NCBI RefSeq assembly: GCF_003660165.1
Contig: NZ_CP032829.1
Span: forward strand, 496,001 to 560,000
Direction: 5' to 3'
Length of the DNA stretch: 64,000 bases
DNA from: Sphingomonas paeninsulae
GTDB lineage: Bacteria > Pseudomonadota > Alphaproteobacteria > Sphingomonadales > Sphingomonadaceae
Both the position numbers and the translations under genes were made by a program. Positions 16,438 through 25,505 of this stretch are shown here, in pieces. Numbering within the stretch: the stretch's first letter is position 1; every line of letters begins with the position of its first letter. The notes below the pieces were generated by a model, which searched no databases, was not told where the DNA came from, and worked only from the letters and a program-made list of their open reading frames with translations.

Positions 16438-18147
16438 GTGGATAATCAGCGTAACCTGATACTGGCGATCGTGCTGTCGGCGCTTGTCCTGATGGGATGG
16501 AGTACGATTTCGAGCAAATATTTCCCAGCCGCAAATCCACCGGTCACAAAGGTCGTCGATGGCAAGACGGTTGCGATCACACCCGCTGACACCCCGGCGC
16601 CGACTACCGCTCCGGTCTTGCAGGACCGGGCGAAAGTTCTCGCGGCGACCCCCCGTGTCGTCATCCGCACGCCAAAGCTGGCGGGTTCGATCAACCTGAC
16701 CGGTGCGCGCATCGATGATCTGGTGCTCAGCACTTATCAGGAAACACTCGACAAGAACTCATCGCCGATCCGCCTGCTTGCGCCACAGGGTGCGGCCAAC
16801 GCCTATTATGCCGGATTCGGCTGGACTGGTGACGGCCTTTCGGCACCCGGCCCAGCGACCGTCTGGCGGGCCGACGGCACCGAATTGACACCGGCAAAAC
16901 CCGTCACGCTACGCTGGGACAATACCTCGGGCCAGACGTTCGTGCTAAAGTTTGCCGTTGACGCCAACTATATGTTCACCGTCGAACAGAGCGTAGCGAA
17001 CACCGGCACCGCCCCCGTCGTCGCTCGCAGCTATGCCTATATCGGACGTGACGGAAAATCGAAGGATCCCGACGTCTGGACCGACCATGTCGGCCCGTTG
17101 GGCGTGTTCAACCGCGCTGCAAACTATAGCGTCAATTGGAAGACTCTCGACGAGGCAGGACAAGCGGGCACACGCTTTTCGTCCCCCGGCGGCTGGCTCG
17201 GATTCGGCGACAAATACTGGCTAACCGCACTGGCTCCTGTTGGAACAGGAACGATCGACGCGGGCTTTCGCGCGGCAGGCACAGTCTATCAGGCCGACTT
17301 CACGACGCCTCCTGCAACAGTAACCCCCGGCAAAGCTCAGTCGACCACGACCCATTTCTTTGCTGGCGCTAAGGAAGTGAATACACTCGACGGATACGAA
17401 ACAGATCTGAAGATTCCTTTGTTCGGCAAGGCTATCGACTGGGGCTGGTTTGAAATCGTCGAAAAGCCGATTTTCCATTATCTCCATTGGTTGTGGGGCC
17501 TCGTTGGCAACTTCGGGCTGGCGATCATGCTGCTTACGCTCACAGTTCGTGGCCTTATGTTCCCTGTTGCACAGCGACAGTTTGCATCGATGGCGGGAAT
17601 GCGTGTCGTCCAGCCAAAGATGAAGGCCATTCAGGAGCGTTACAAGGACGACAAAACGCGCCAGCAGCAAGAAATCATGGCCCTTTACAAGGCAGAGAAG
17701 GTCAACCCGCTCGCCGGCTGCCTGCCGATCTTCCTGCAGATCCCTATTTTCTACGCTCTCTACAAGGTCCTCGTTCTAACGATCGAAATGCGGCACCAGC
17801 CGTTCGTCTTGTGGATCAAGGATCTGTCGGCTCCCGATCCACTGACCCCGGTCAATCTGTTCGGACTACTGCCGTTCAGCCCGCCCCACGCAATTGCGAT
17901 TGGCGTTCTACCGATCCTCGTGGGTGTAACCCAGTATATGCAGTTTAAGTTGAATCCGACGCCAATGGATGCTGCTCAAGCGCAGGTGTTCAAGTTCATG
18001 CCGTGGGTATTGGTGTTCGTGATGGCACCGTTCGCGGCAGGTCTCCAACTCTATTGGATGACCTCGAACACGCTGACGATCCTTCAGCAAAAATGGCTCT
18101 ATTCAAAGCATCCCGGATTGAAGGCGTTACCGGCCGAAGCGAAGTGA
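16438..18147 (+). CDS. yidC: Membrane protein insertase YidC
   Basis: This 569-residue YidC/Oxa1 insertase has an N-terminal helix (residues 4-22), a large periplasmic domain (about 60-340) and the conserved C-terminal core with FYALYKVLVL, YMQFKLNPTPMD and LQLYWMTSNTLTILQQKW. It inserts and folds inner-membrane proteins, alone or with SecYEG. The start is a GTG at 16438, supported by AAGGACC upstream and by homology of the N terminus. Its stop overlaps the GTG of engB. Confidence 0.96.
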   Translation: MDNQRNLILAIVLSALVLMGWSTISSKYFPAANPPVTKVVDGKTVAITPADTPAPTTAPVLQDRAKVLAATPRVVIRTPKLAGSINLTGARIDDLVLSTYQETLDKNSSPIRLLAPQGAANAYYAGFGWTGDGLSAPGPATVWRADGTELTPAKPVTLRWDNTSGQTFVLKFAVDANYMFTVEQSVANTGTAPVVARSYAYIGRDGKSKDPDVWTDHVGPLGVFNRAANYSVNWKTLDEAGQAGTRFSSPGGWLGFGDKYWLTALAPVGTGTIDAGFRAAGTVYQADFTTPPATVTPGKAQSTTTHFFAGAKEVNTLDGYETDLKIPLFGKAIDWGWFEIVEKPIFHYLHWLWGLVGNFGLAIMLLTLTVRGLMFPVAQRQFASMAGMRVVQPKMKAIQERYKDDKTRQQQEIMALYKAEKVNPLAGCLPIFLQIPIFYALYKVLVLTIEMRHQPFVLWIKDLSAPDPLTPVNLFGLLPFSPPHAIAIGVLPILVGVTQYMQFKLNPTPMDAAQAQVFKFMPWVLVFVMAPFAAGLQLYWMTSNTLTILQQKWLYSKHPGLKALPAEAK

Positions 18148-18788
18148 GTGTTTTCGAAGAGGAAGATGTCGAGGCAGCGCGCAAGCTGTTTGCAGGGCCG
18201 GTTTCATTCCTGAAATCGGCCCCGACGCTGGAGTTCATTCCCGACCCGACCGTTCCCGAAGTCGCTTTCGCCGGGCGATCGAACGTCGGCAAATCGTCGC
18301 TGCTTAATGCGCTGACCAATCGCAACGGCCTTGCCCGCACCTCGAACACGCCGGGCCGGACGCAGGAGCTTAATTTCTTCGAAGTCGGCGAACCGATGCG
18401 GCTGCGGCTCGTCGATATGCCTGGTTATGGCTTTGCCGAAGCGCCCAAGGACATGGTCAAACGCTGGCGATTTCTGATTAATGACTATTTGCGTGGACGG
18501 CAGGTTCTCGCACGTGCGTTCGTGCTGATCGACAGTCGTCACGGGATAAAGCCCGTGGATAACGACATTATGGATATGCTCGACGCGGCCGCCGTCAGCT
18601 ACCGCGTCGTCATGACCAAGGCCGACAAAATCAAGGCGACTGATCTGGAAGCAGTTGCCGCGCGCACGGCGGAGACGATCCGCAAGCGCGCAGCGGCGCA
18701 TCCCGACCTCATTCTGACGTCTTCGGAAAAGGGAATGGGTATCCCGGAGTTGCGCGCGGCGGTTCTCGAGGCGATAGCGACGACATGA
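18144..18788 (+). CDS. engB: Ribosome biogenesis GTPase YihA/EngB
   Basis: This 214-residue GTPase is needed for assembly of the large ribosomal subunit. GTP-binding motifs are G1 GRSNVGKSS, the switch TPGRTQELNFF, G3 DMPGYG and G4 TKADK. I chose the GTG at 18144 that overlaps the yidC stop (GTGA); an ATG about 17 codons upstream inside yidC is possible. It is followed by a gst gene with a four-base overlap. Confidence 0.94.
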   Translation: MSVFEEEDVEAARKLFAGPVSFLKSAPTLEFIPDPTVPEVAFAGRSNVGKSSLLNALTNRNGLARTSNTPGRTQELNFFEVGEPMRLRLVDMPGYGFAEAPKDMVKRWRFLINDYLRGRQVLARAFVLIDSRHGIKPVDNDIMDMLDAAAVSYRVVMTKADKIKATDLEAVAARTAETIRKRAAAHPDLILTSSEKGMGIPELRAAVLEAIATT

Positions 18789-19456
18789 CCCTAAAGCTTT
18801 TTATCGGCAATAAGACTTATTCGTCTTGGTCCCTGCGTGGCTGGCTCGCTTGCAAACAATCAGGCCTGTTGTTTGAGGAAGCTGTCGTCCCGCTTTATGA
18901 TGAAGCCTGGGACAAACGACGAGAAGGCGACGAATTTGCGCCGAGCCAAGGCAAGGTTCCGATCCTGTGGGATAGCGAAATCGTCGTCTGGGACAGTCTG
19001 GCGATCGTTGAATATCTCAACGAGAAAACTGATGGCACATTGTTCTGGCCTGCCGATGAAGCCGCACGCGCTATGGCGCGTTCGATGGCTGCCGAAATGC
19101 ACTCTAGTTTCGCTGCGCTCCGTCGCGAACACGGCATGAACATCCGCCAGATTTATCCTCCGCGTCAGCCATCCGAAGCCGTAGTCGCCGAAATCAATCG
19201 CATTATGGAACTATGGGCACAGGCACGAGCGCGTTTCGGTACGGGCGGCGACTTTCTGTTCGGCGAATTTGGCGCAGTGGACATCATGTTTGCGCCAGTC
19301 GTGACACGGTTCATCACCTATTCGTTACCGGTCGCACGCTTTGCCCATGCCTATATTCAGGCAGTGATTGCTCATCCATTCATGCAAGACTGGATCGCGG
19401 GCGCACAGGCCGAGGATTGGGTGATCGAGAAGTTCGAAGCACCTGTGGAGGCGTAA
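18785..19456 (+). CDS. Glutathione S-transferase family protein
   Basis: This 223-residue protein is a glutathione S-transferase with an N-terminal thioredoxin-like domain (LFIGNKTYSSWSLRGWLA, with candidate catalytic Ser/Tyr, and VPILWDSEIVVWDSLAIVEYL for glutathione binding) and an all-helical C-terminal domain. It overlaps engB by four bases and belongs to the same transcript. The substrate is unknown; it probably serves detoxification or a housekeeping thiol transfer. Confidence 0.9.
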   Translation: MTLKLFIGNKTYSSWSLRGWLACKQSGLLFEEAVVPLYDEAWDKRREGDEFAPSQGKVPILWDSEIVVWDSLAIVEYLNEKTDGTLFWPADEAARAMARSMAAEMHSSFAALRREHGMNIRQIYPPRQPSEAVVAEINRIMELWAQARARFGTGGDFLFGEFGAVDIMFAPVVTRFITYSLPVARFAHAYIQAVIAHPFMQDWIAGAQAEDWVIEKFEAPVEA

Positions 19457-19502
19457 AGCCGCGAACCGCTAGGCAAACGCCAACCCCGCCGTTACCGCTG
19501 AA

Positions 19503-20629
19503 ATGATGACAGAAGCGCTCACTCTCGCCAAAGCCCTGATCTCCGCACCGAGCGTTACTCCAGCAACGGGTGAAGTTTTCGCCATTCTGGAAGCAGCGCT
19601 GATTGCCCAAAATTTTACGGTCGATCGCTTCGTTTCAGGCGCAGCCCCCGACGGCCCAGTAGAAAACCTGCTCGCCACCCGTGGTTCGGATACTGGTCCC
19701 CATTTTGCATTTGCCGGGCATCTCGACGTAGTGCCTCCGGGGGTTGGCTGGGAAACCAGCGCATTCGACCCACAAGTGCGTGGAAACTTGCTCTACGGTC
19801 GCGGTGCCGTGGATATGAAAGGCTCCATCGCTGCCTTTGTCGAAGCGGCATCGCGCGTCGCCGATCATCGCGGCCGGCTCACCCTCATCATCACCGGCGA
19901 TGAAGAAGGTCCCGCCATGTTCGGGACGGTCGCGCTGATCGAACGGATGCGCGCGGGCAATCTGATCCCCGACCTCTGCCTCGTCGGTGAACCCACGTCG
20001 GCCACCCGATTGGGCGACACGATAAAAATCGGCCGTCGCGGATCGGTCAACATCTGGATCGAAGTGGCAGGAACACAGGGGCACGTCGCCTATCCGCAAC
20101 TCGCCGACAACCCCATTCCCGCACTCATCCGCATCCTGTCAGCAATCGATGCGATCGTGCTCGATGAGGGAACCCAGTGGTTTCAACCGTCGAATATCGA
20201 GGTTACCACAATCGATGTCGGAAACCCCGCGACCAATGTCATCCCCTTGCTGGCCCGTGCCCGTCTCAGTATCCGGTTCAACGACCTGCAAAGCGGCGAA
20301 GCACTCGTCACGCGCGTTCGGGGGTCGCGGAACGGGAAACTGGCCGCGCTACCGTAACCGCGCGTATTTCTGGCGAGGCGTTCCTGACACCGCCCGGTGC
20401 GTTGAGCGCACTTGTTTCGGCAGCGGTCGAAGATGTTACTGGCCTGACTCCCGAACTATCGACAACTGGCGGCACGTCGGATGCACGTTATCTGGTTGCC
20501 CTATGTCCCGTCGTCGAATTCGGCCTTTGCAATGCGACGATGCACAAGCTTGATGAAGCGGTTTCGCTGACCGATCTGGCCGCACTCACCGACATCTATG
20601 AAAGCATCCTCGCCCGCGTTTTCACCTAG
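19503..20629 (+). pseudogene. dapE: Succinyl-diaminopimelate desuccinylase, interrupted by a 1-base frameshift
   Basis: DapE removes succinate from N-succinyl-LL-diaminopimelate in lysine and peptidoglycan synthesis. Metal-binding motifs are visible: GHLDVVPPG, GRGAVDMKG, TGDEEGP and, in the second part, NATMHKLDE. The first frame ends at 20357 shortly after RVRGS, while the true continuation (GVAERETGRATVTARISG) is in another frame. Five Gs at 20320-20324 need to be six to restore one protein of about 375 residues. DapE is normally essential, so a sequencing or assembly error is the simplest explanation; a real slip or programmed shift is the alternative. Confidence 0.9.
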
Positions 20630-22302
20630 ACGGCAATGACCTGGGGATCGTGCTGACCCCACGCCAAAAATTCGGCCTCCGACATCGGGTGGGCGATCGC
20701 AAATCCCTGCGCCGCATCGCATCCCATAACACGAAGCACCTCCATCTGATCGGCCGTCTCCACACCCTCCGCCACGACTTCGAAACCAAGGCCATGCGCT
20801 AGGCCAATGATCGACTGGACAATTGTCCGGGCATCGACGTGCGTGGCAATGTCGGCGATTAGTGTGCCGTCGATCTTCACCCGATCGATGGGCAAATGAC
20901 TAAGGCGAGTAAGGCTGGAATATCCCGACCCAAAGTCGTCAAGCGCGACACGTGCACCACCTTCGCGCAACTTGGCAATCTCGCTCAGCACGGCTTCGCC
21001 ACATGACATTGCAAGCCCCTCCGATATCTCGAATTCAAGCGTTTTCAGCGAGATACCGTGATGTTCGATTGCCTTGCGCAGCCTTGGGAAAAAGTCGGCG
21101 CGATTGATCTGGCGCGGACTGATGTTCACCGCGAGCCGATAAGGCAAATCCGCCTTCGCCCATTCCGCTGCCATCCTGCCCACAGCGTCGATCGACCAGT
21201 GGCCGACCTCAAAGATAATCCCGCTTTCTTCAGCCGCCGCGATAAAGGTTTCCGGCGTCCGCATCCCGTCGACAGGATGGTTCCACCGCAAAAGCGCTTC
21301 TGCGGCGATGATGGATCCGTCCGCCAGCGAAAGCTGCGGCTGCAACGCGACGGTCAGTTCATCGCGTTCGACCGCCAGTCGCAGATCGTTTTCCAGCCGG
21401 GTCCGGTCGGCCAACTGCGTCGCGAGCGCGTCACTGTAAAACTGGAATTGCGCCCGCCCGCTGGCCTTCGCATGATACATCGCAAGGTCTGCCGCTCGCA
21501 TCAGGGCTGGCAACGACTGACCGGCCGCAGGGCGCATCGCCACACCAATCGAAGCCCCGATGTCAAGCGAATGCCCAGCTAAATCGAAAGACTCAGTCAT
21601 TACGGCAAGCAGACCGCGCGCAACCCGCGTTGCACCAGCCACGCCATCGACGTGTGGGAACAGAATGGTGAACTCGTCGCCCGCCAGCCGCCCGACCAGC
21701 GGAAGATCTACCGTTGCAGACCGTACACCTTCGGCATCTGCGACCACCCGGAGGCGGTTGGCTACCATCGCCAGCAACTGATCACCCTGCGCATGACCGT
21801 ATGTATCATTGACCGCCTTGAAATTATCCAGATCAAGAAAGAACAACGCGGCCTCACTCTCAGCGGAAAGCGAACGCAGGATATGATCGGCCTCGCGGCG
21901 AAAGTTAGTTCGGTTCGCAAGCGAAGTGACAGGATCAAACATCGCCAGAGCATGGACACTATCGAGATTGGCACGGACCTGCCGAAACAGACTGTCGAGC
22001 GCCATCGAAATTTCCGGAAGTGTTTTCCCGACTGCAGCGGGCGTAGGGCTTATTAAATCACCCTGAGCCGCCGCGACGATCCGGACACTTGCCGCATCGA
22101 CCGACTCTGCGACACCTGCGATTGATCGTTCAGCCGAAGCCCAACTCATCACGCCACAAATAATCGCCACAACCAAAGCGCGTGTAATGCCAACACTTTC
22201 GTGTGCGGCATCGGCGGTAGCCAGCAAGGCAAGGATGAAAGCTGTGGCACCGACACAGGCTGCAAAGGCAACCGCGCGCGATTTCAGCGAAACGCCTTCC
22301 AT
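20626..22302 (-). CDS. Bifunctional GGDEF/EAL cyclic-di-GMP signalling protein
   Basis: This 558-residue protein starts with two membrane helices (about 9-28 and 40-58). A GGDEF domain follows, with AGDEF at 207-211 (first Gly to Ala, often still active), and an EAL domain with EALLRW, NISPRQI, DDFGSGYSS and EGVET. It probably makes and/or breaks cyclic di-GMP at the inner membrane. No periplasmic sensor domain is present, so its signal is unclear. The stop overlaps the dapE end by a few bases (convergent). Confidence 0.93.
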   Translation of the reverse strand: MEGVSLKSRAVAFAACVGATAFILALLATADAAHESVGITRALVVAIICGVMSWASAERSIAGVAESVDAASVRIVAAAQGDLISPTPAAVGKTLPEISMALDSLFRQVRANLDSVHALAMFDPVTSLANRTNFRREADHILRSLSAESEAALFFLDLDNFKAVNDTYGHAQGDQLLAMVANRLRVVADAEGVRSATVDLPLVGRLAGDEFTILFPHVDGVAGATRVARGLLAVMTESFDLAGHSLDIGASIGVAMRPAAGQSLPALMRAADLAMYHAKASGRAQFQFYSDALATQLADRTRLENDLRLAVERDELTVALQPQLSLADGSIIAAEALLRWNHPVDGMRTPETFIAAAEESGIIFEVGHWSIDAVGRMAAEWAKADLPYRLAVNISPRQINRADFFPRLRKAIEHHGISLKTLEFEISEGLAMSCGEAVLSEIAKLREGGARVALDDFGSGYSSLTRLSHLPIDRVKIDGTLIADIATHVDARTIVQSIIGLAHGLGFEVVAEGVETADQMEVLRVMGCDAAQGFAIAHPMSEAEFLAWGQHDPQVIAV

Positions 22303-22375
22303 CTTTGCCCATGTCCCCGCACCCTACCAAGCCCACCGCCCGATATAAGTCCGGCTTCTAAATGACAGGTCAGAG

Positions 22376-22957
22376 TTAATATTGCCTTGCAACAGCCCCC
22401 ATTTTTGATCGTCTCAAAATGAGATACAATGCGCCTGCGCCACCATGTTTTGGATGCGCCGGGCGGATCGCCGCAATCTGTCCGGCATGGCGTGAAGCCG
22501 CTACCCAGTCGTGGATCGATGCCCTGATGATACCCCGCAACGGCAAGTCGATACGGCTCGCGTCACTCTTCGGTGCCTTGCCCGTTACGACGAGCAGGAC
22601 CCGAATCTCATCGGCCAGCGCCAGATCGAGTTCGCGAAGCAACCGACGATGCGCCTGATCAACACCACAGCCGTGCAGATCGACCGTGCGTTCGGGCGCA
22701 GCCCCTCCCGATGCGATCCGACGGTCCCAGCTTCCGTCGAGTGTCACCCCGGCCTTGATCGCAACCGGCACCGGCGGGCGGGCAGGTTTGGGAGCTGGCG
22801 CGACAACGGGCGCTTTTGCTTTCACGCACGTAAGTTTGTGGGGCGGTGCATCCGGCGTTGCTTCGATTACTGGCAATACGCCTGCCGCTCGGCGAACCGA
22901 TGCAACGACCCGGGACCAGACCGCACGTTCTTCGGGATTAAGGCGTCGTCCCGCCAC
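22376..22957 (-). CDS. Smr domain protein
   Basis: This 193-residue protein has a Pro/Ala/Lys-rich N-terminal half and a C-terminal Smr (small MutS-related) domain with TVDLHGCGVDQAHRRLL, LLVVTGKA and HPKHGGAGALYLILRR. Smr domains are nucleases that nick DNA or cleave RNA. It overlaps the end of mltA by 20 bases and forms the third gene of the timA-mltA-smr unit, a conserved order in alphaproteobacteria. Confidence 0.9.
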   Translation of the reverse strand: MAGRRLNPEERAVWSRVVASVRRAAGVLPVIEATPDAPPHKLTCVKAKAPVVAPAPKPARPPVPVAIKAGVTLDGSWDRRIASGGAAPERTVDLHGCGVDQAHRRLLRELDLALADEIRVLLVVTGKAPKSDASRIDLPLRGIIRASIHDWVAASRHAGQIAAIRPAHPKHGGAGALYLILRRSKMGAVARQY

Positions 22958-24191
22958 CGGTCGCGCTCCCCATCAAGAGCCGCGCAAGAACACCCTTCGG
23001 CAGCATTATGAACGCCGTCCCGCGTGCCGACATTCCGCCTGCAATGACCCGCGCCTGATCGCCCGCTCCCCAGAACGTGTCGAAACGATTTGCGCCCTTG
23101 ATCGCGCCGCCTGTATCCTGCGCAATCCACAATCCTGTCGCATCGGCGCGGTCCATTGACAGAAATACGGGCGCACCAAGCGGCACAAATGCAGGGTCGG
23201 CGGCAACGCTGCCCTGTCCCGTAACGGCTATTCCGAGGGCACCGATCGGTCCATCGCCGCTAATTTCGCGAAAGAATACCCAGCTTTTGTTCTCGCGCAT
23301 AATCGCCCGGCCTTCATCAGGATGGGCCCGGAGATATGTCATGATCCCCTGCATCGAAAGCTGTCCGGGGACGACCAGACCACGCTGGTGCATCAGCTCA
23401 CCGATACCTGTATAGTCACGACCATTCTGCCCACCATAGGCAATCTGCATGGTCGTTCCATCGGGTAGTTTAAGGCGTCCCGAACCCTGAATCTGCAGAA
23501 AGAAGAACTCGACCGGGTCGGCGGCATAGGCAAGCTCAAGCCCCTTTCCCGCCAGTGCCCCATCCTCGATTTCGCTGCGGGTAAAATATGGAACCAGTCC
23601 GGTCCCCACCACGCGGCCCGTGATTTTCTTGCCTACCAACCTGTCCGAGAACAGACCCAGATCGACATCAACCTCATCCGGCGGTCGGCTGTATATCGGA
23701 ACCGGATAGCCCGGCGCCGGAGTACGTGACCCGGCGATTTCGGGTTCGTAATAGCCGGTTGCGTAGGACGTACCCGCGCCGACCTGCACCGTTTCAAAAT
23801 TGTCGGTAAAAAATCGCACGGCCTGCGCGCCGTCCCATGTGGTTGCAGCAGCACAAACGGCGGTCCAGTCGGCATTCGTTGTCAGTCCCGAATAATCCGA
23901 CCGGCGGAGCAGCGCGGGGCAACTCAGTTGAAAAGCCTTCAGGGCACGACTTGCCGCAACCTTGTCGATCTTCAGCGATGCGACTGCCGGACCTGAAACC
24001 ACACCGTTCGACAATGCGGTCGTTCCGGGCGCTACCAACACGGGCTTCTGAACTATTGCCGGAGCAATCGGAGTGGAAGGCTTGATCGGATAATTGGCGA
24101 CAGAAGCAGAACCGGGCGATTTCGGCGGACCATTTGCCGCGCATCCCGCCAACACCTGCGCCGCCAAAGCGACGCCGAGCAGCCGCTTCAT
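22938..24191 (-). CDS. mltA: Membrane-bound lytic murein transglycosylase A
   Basis: This 417-residue lipoprotein has a lipobox LAGC near residue 17 after a short signal peptide (start ATG 24191). The MltA domain shows YYEPEIAGSRT and IQGSGRLKLPDG, and the 3D domain shows GLWIAQDTGGAIKGANRFDTFWG with its conserved Asp residues. It cleaves peptidoglycan glycan strands with formation of 1,6-anhydro ends. The ATG overlaps the timA stop by four bases. Confidence 0.95.
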   Translation of the reverse strand: MKRLLGVALAAQVLAGCAANGPPKSPGSASVANYPIKPSTPIAPAIVQKPVLVAPGTTALSNGVVSGPAVASLKIDKVAASRALKAFQLSCPALLRRSDYSGLTTNADWTAVCAAATTWDGAQAVRFFTDNFETVQVGAGTSYATGYYEPEIAGSRTPAPGYPVPIYSRPPDEVDVDLGLFSDRLVGKKITGRVVGTGLVPYFTRSEIEDGALAGKGLELAYAADPVEFFFLQIQGSGRLKLPDGTTMQIAYGGQNGRDYTGIGELMHQRGLVVPGQLSMQGIMTYLRAHPDEGRAIMRENKSWVFFREISGDGPIGALGIAVTGQGSVAADPAFVPLGAPVFLSMDRADATGLWIAQDTGGAIKGANRFDTFWGAGDQARVIAGGMSARGTAFIMLPKGVLARLLMGSATGGGTTP

Positions 24192-24832
24192 GCCGATTCG
24201 TCGGTGTCTGTCAAAATCCAGTTGGGGTCCGAGGCACGCACGGTTCGCGTGAACGTCCACGCATCGTGCGTCGGCACCGCATCGGTCAGTGAGCCAGCAA
24301 CCACCGCATTGTCAGCATCGCGCGTCACCGCAGCAATATCGGCATCAAAGCGAACGGTGATGTGCGCGACCTTGCCATCCAGCGAAGCCGCAGAGATAAT
24401 CGCCTTTTCGATTTGCACCAGCCTGTTATCGAGGACATGGCCCGCTACCTTGCGATCAGCGATGGAGGCCGCGAACGACTGGCGGACATCGTCGTCGGTC
24501 AATTCAGCCAGTTCGGTCTCGTCGCCGCGCCAATACGCTTCGAGGATCATGCGATATGCCGTCTTCGAACCGTCGATAAAGCGCGCAACGTCGAAATTGC
24601 TCTCAGCGGCGATGATCGCGCGGATGCCGGCTGCGGCCGCAGGTTCGAACACATTGTTATTTTCGATCACCACTTGTGGGCGCGCTTCATCTCCAGCCAC
24701 GGTCGGAACCAATTTCGGCTGATCGACCGGCGCAACAAAAGTCTGCTCATGACCCGTGCGTTTGCCGAGTACGGAGTAAAGACGGAGCGCCAGAAACCCA
24801 GCCACCATTGCTAGAAGTACGATACCGACCAC
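24188..24832 (-). CDS. timA: Tim44/TimA family membrane-anchored protein
   Basis: This 214-residue protein has one N-terminal membrane helix (residues 1-20) and a C-terminal Tim44-like domain (FEPAAAAGIRAIIAAESNFDVARFIDGSKTAY start; HDAWTFTRTVRASDPNWILTDT end). It resembles alphaproteobacterial TimA, a relative of the mitochondrial Tim44 matrix adaptor. It is the first gene of the timA-mltA-smr operon and is divergent from secB, the arrangement usual in this class. Confidence 0.88.
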   Translation of the reverse strand: MVGIVLLAMVAGFLALRLYSVLGKRTGHEQTFVAPVDQPKLVPTVAGDEARPQVVIENNNVFEPAAAAGIRAIIAAESNFDVARFIDGSKTAYRMILEAYWRGDETELAELTDDDVRQSFAASIADRKVAGHVLDNRLVQIEKAIISAASLDGKVAHITVRFDADIAAVTRDADNAVVAGSLTDAVPTHDAWTFTRTVRASDPNWILTDTDESA

Positions 24833-24962
24833 AAAACCTCCGAATACTTATGACAGATATAGGCGCGATCGGTCAGGACTTCAAACTGGCATTGCCCTTT
24901 TGCCCCGTCGCCTGCTAGTCGCGCCCGATATTCATTCCATCGAACCGCAGGACCGATACGAA

Positions 24963-25472
24963 ATGGCCGACGAACTGAGCCCCGAAATGGGCAACGAACC
25001 CCTTGCCAACGGCGAAGACACGACCCCGCAGGCTGGCGTCCTTTCGCAATATGTGAAGGATCTGTCGTTTGAAAATCCGAACGCACCAGCCGTGTACCAA
25101 TGGCAGGGCCAACCGCAGATCGATGTTCAGTTCAACATCGGTTCGACCCAGTTGGGCGATGATGCTTATGAGGTCGTGCTGAAGATCGACGTGAAGGCGA
25201 CTGCCGCAGACAAGACCGCGTTTCAGGTCGAACTGGCCTATGCCGGACTGTTCGCGCTTCGTAACATCCCCGAAGATCAGCTTCAGCCGTTCCTGCTCGC
25301 GGAAGCGCCCCGGATTCTGTTCCCCTTCGCTCGACGCGTGTTGGCCGATGCCGTGCGCGATGGCGGCTTTCCACCGCTGATGCTGGAACCGATTGATTTC
25401 GGGCAGCTTTACATGTCGCAGGCCGAACAGACCGACTCGCTCGCTTCGGCAACACCGGCTGGCGAAGCGTAA
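24963..25472 (+). CDS. secB: Protein-export chaperone SecB
   Basis: This 169-residue SecB binds unfolded preproteins and delivers them to SecA. The family core is visible: VLSQYVKDLSFENPNAP, VVLKIDVKA, AYAGLFALRNIP and APRILFPFARRVLADAVRDGGFPPLMLEPIDF. I chose the ATG at 24963; the longer frame begins with TTG and reads back into the promoter region. It lies 33 bases before murJ. Confidence 0.95.
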   Translation: MADELSPEMGNEPLANGEDTTPQAGVLSQYVKDLSFENPNAPAVYQWQGQPQIDVQFNIGSTQLGDDAYEVVLKIDVKATAADKTAFQVELAYAGLFALRNIPEDQLQPFLLAEAPRILFPFARRVLADAVRDGGFPPLMLEPIDFGQLYMSQAEQTDSLASATPAGEA

Positions 25473-25505
25473 ATCTACGCGACAGCGCATGAACTCTAAA
25501 ACCCT

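Noticed and set aside
24900-24962. Longer secB start at a TTG
   Set aside because: The added residues are not SecB-like and overlap the likely promoter; the ATG at 24963 fits the family.
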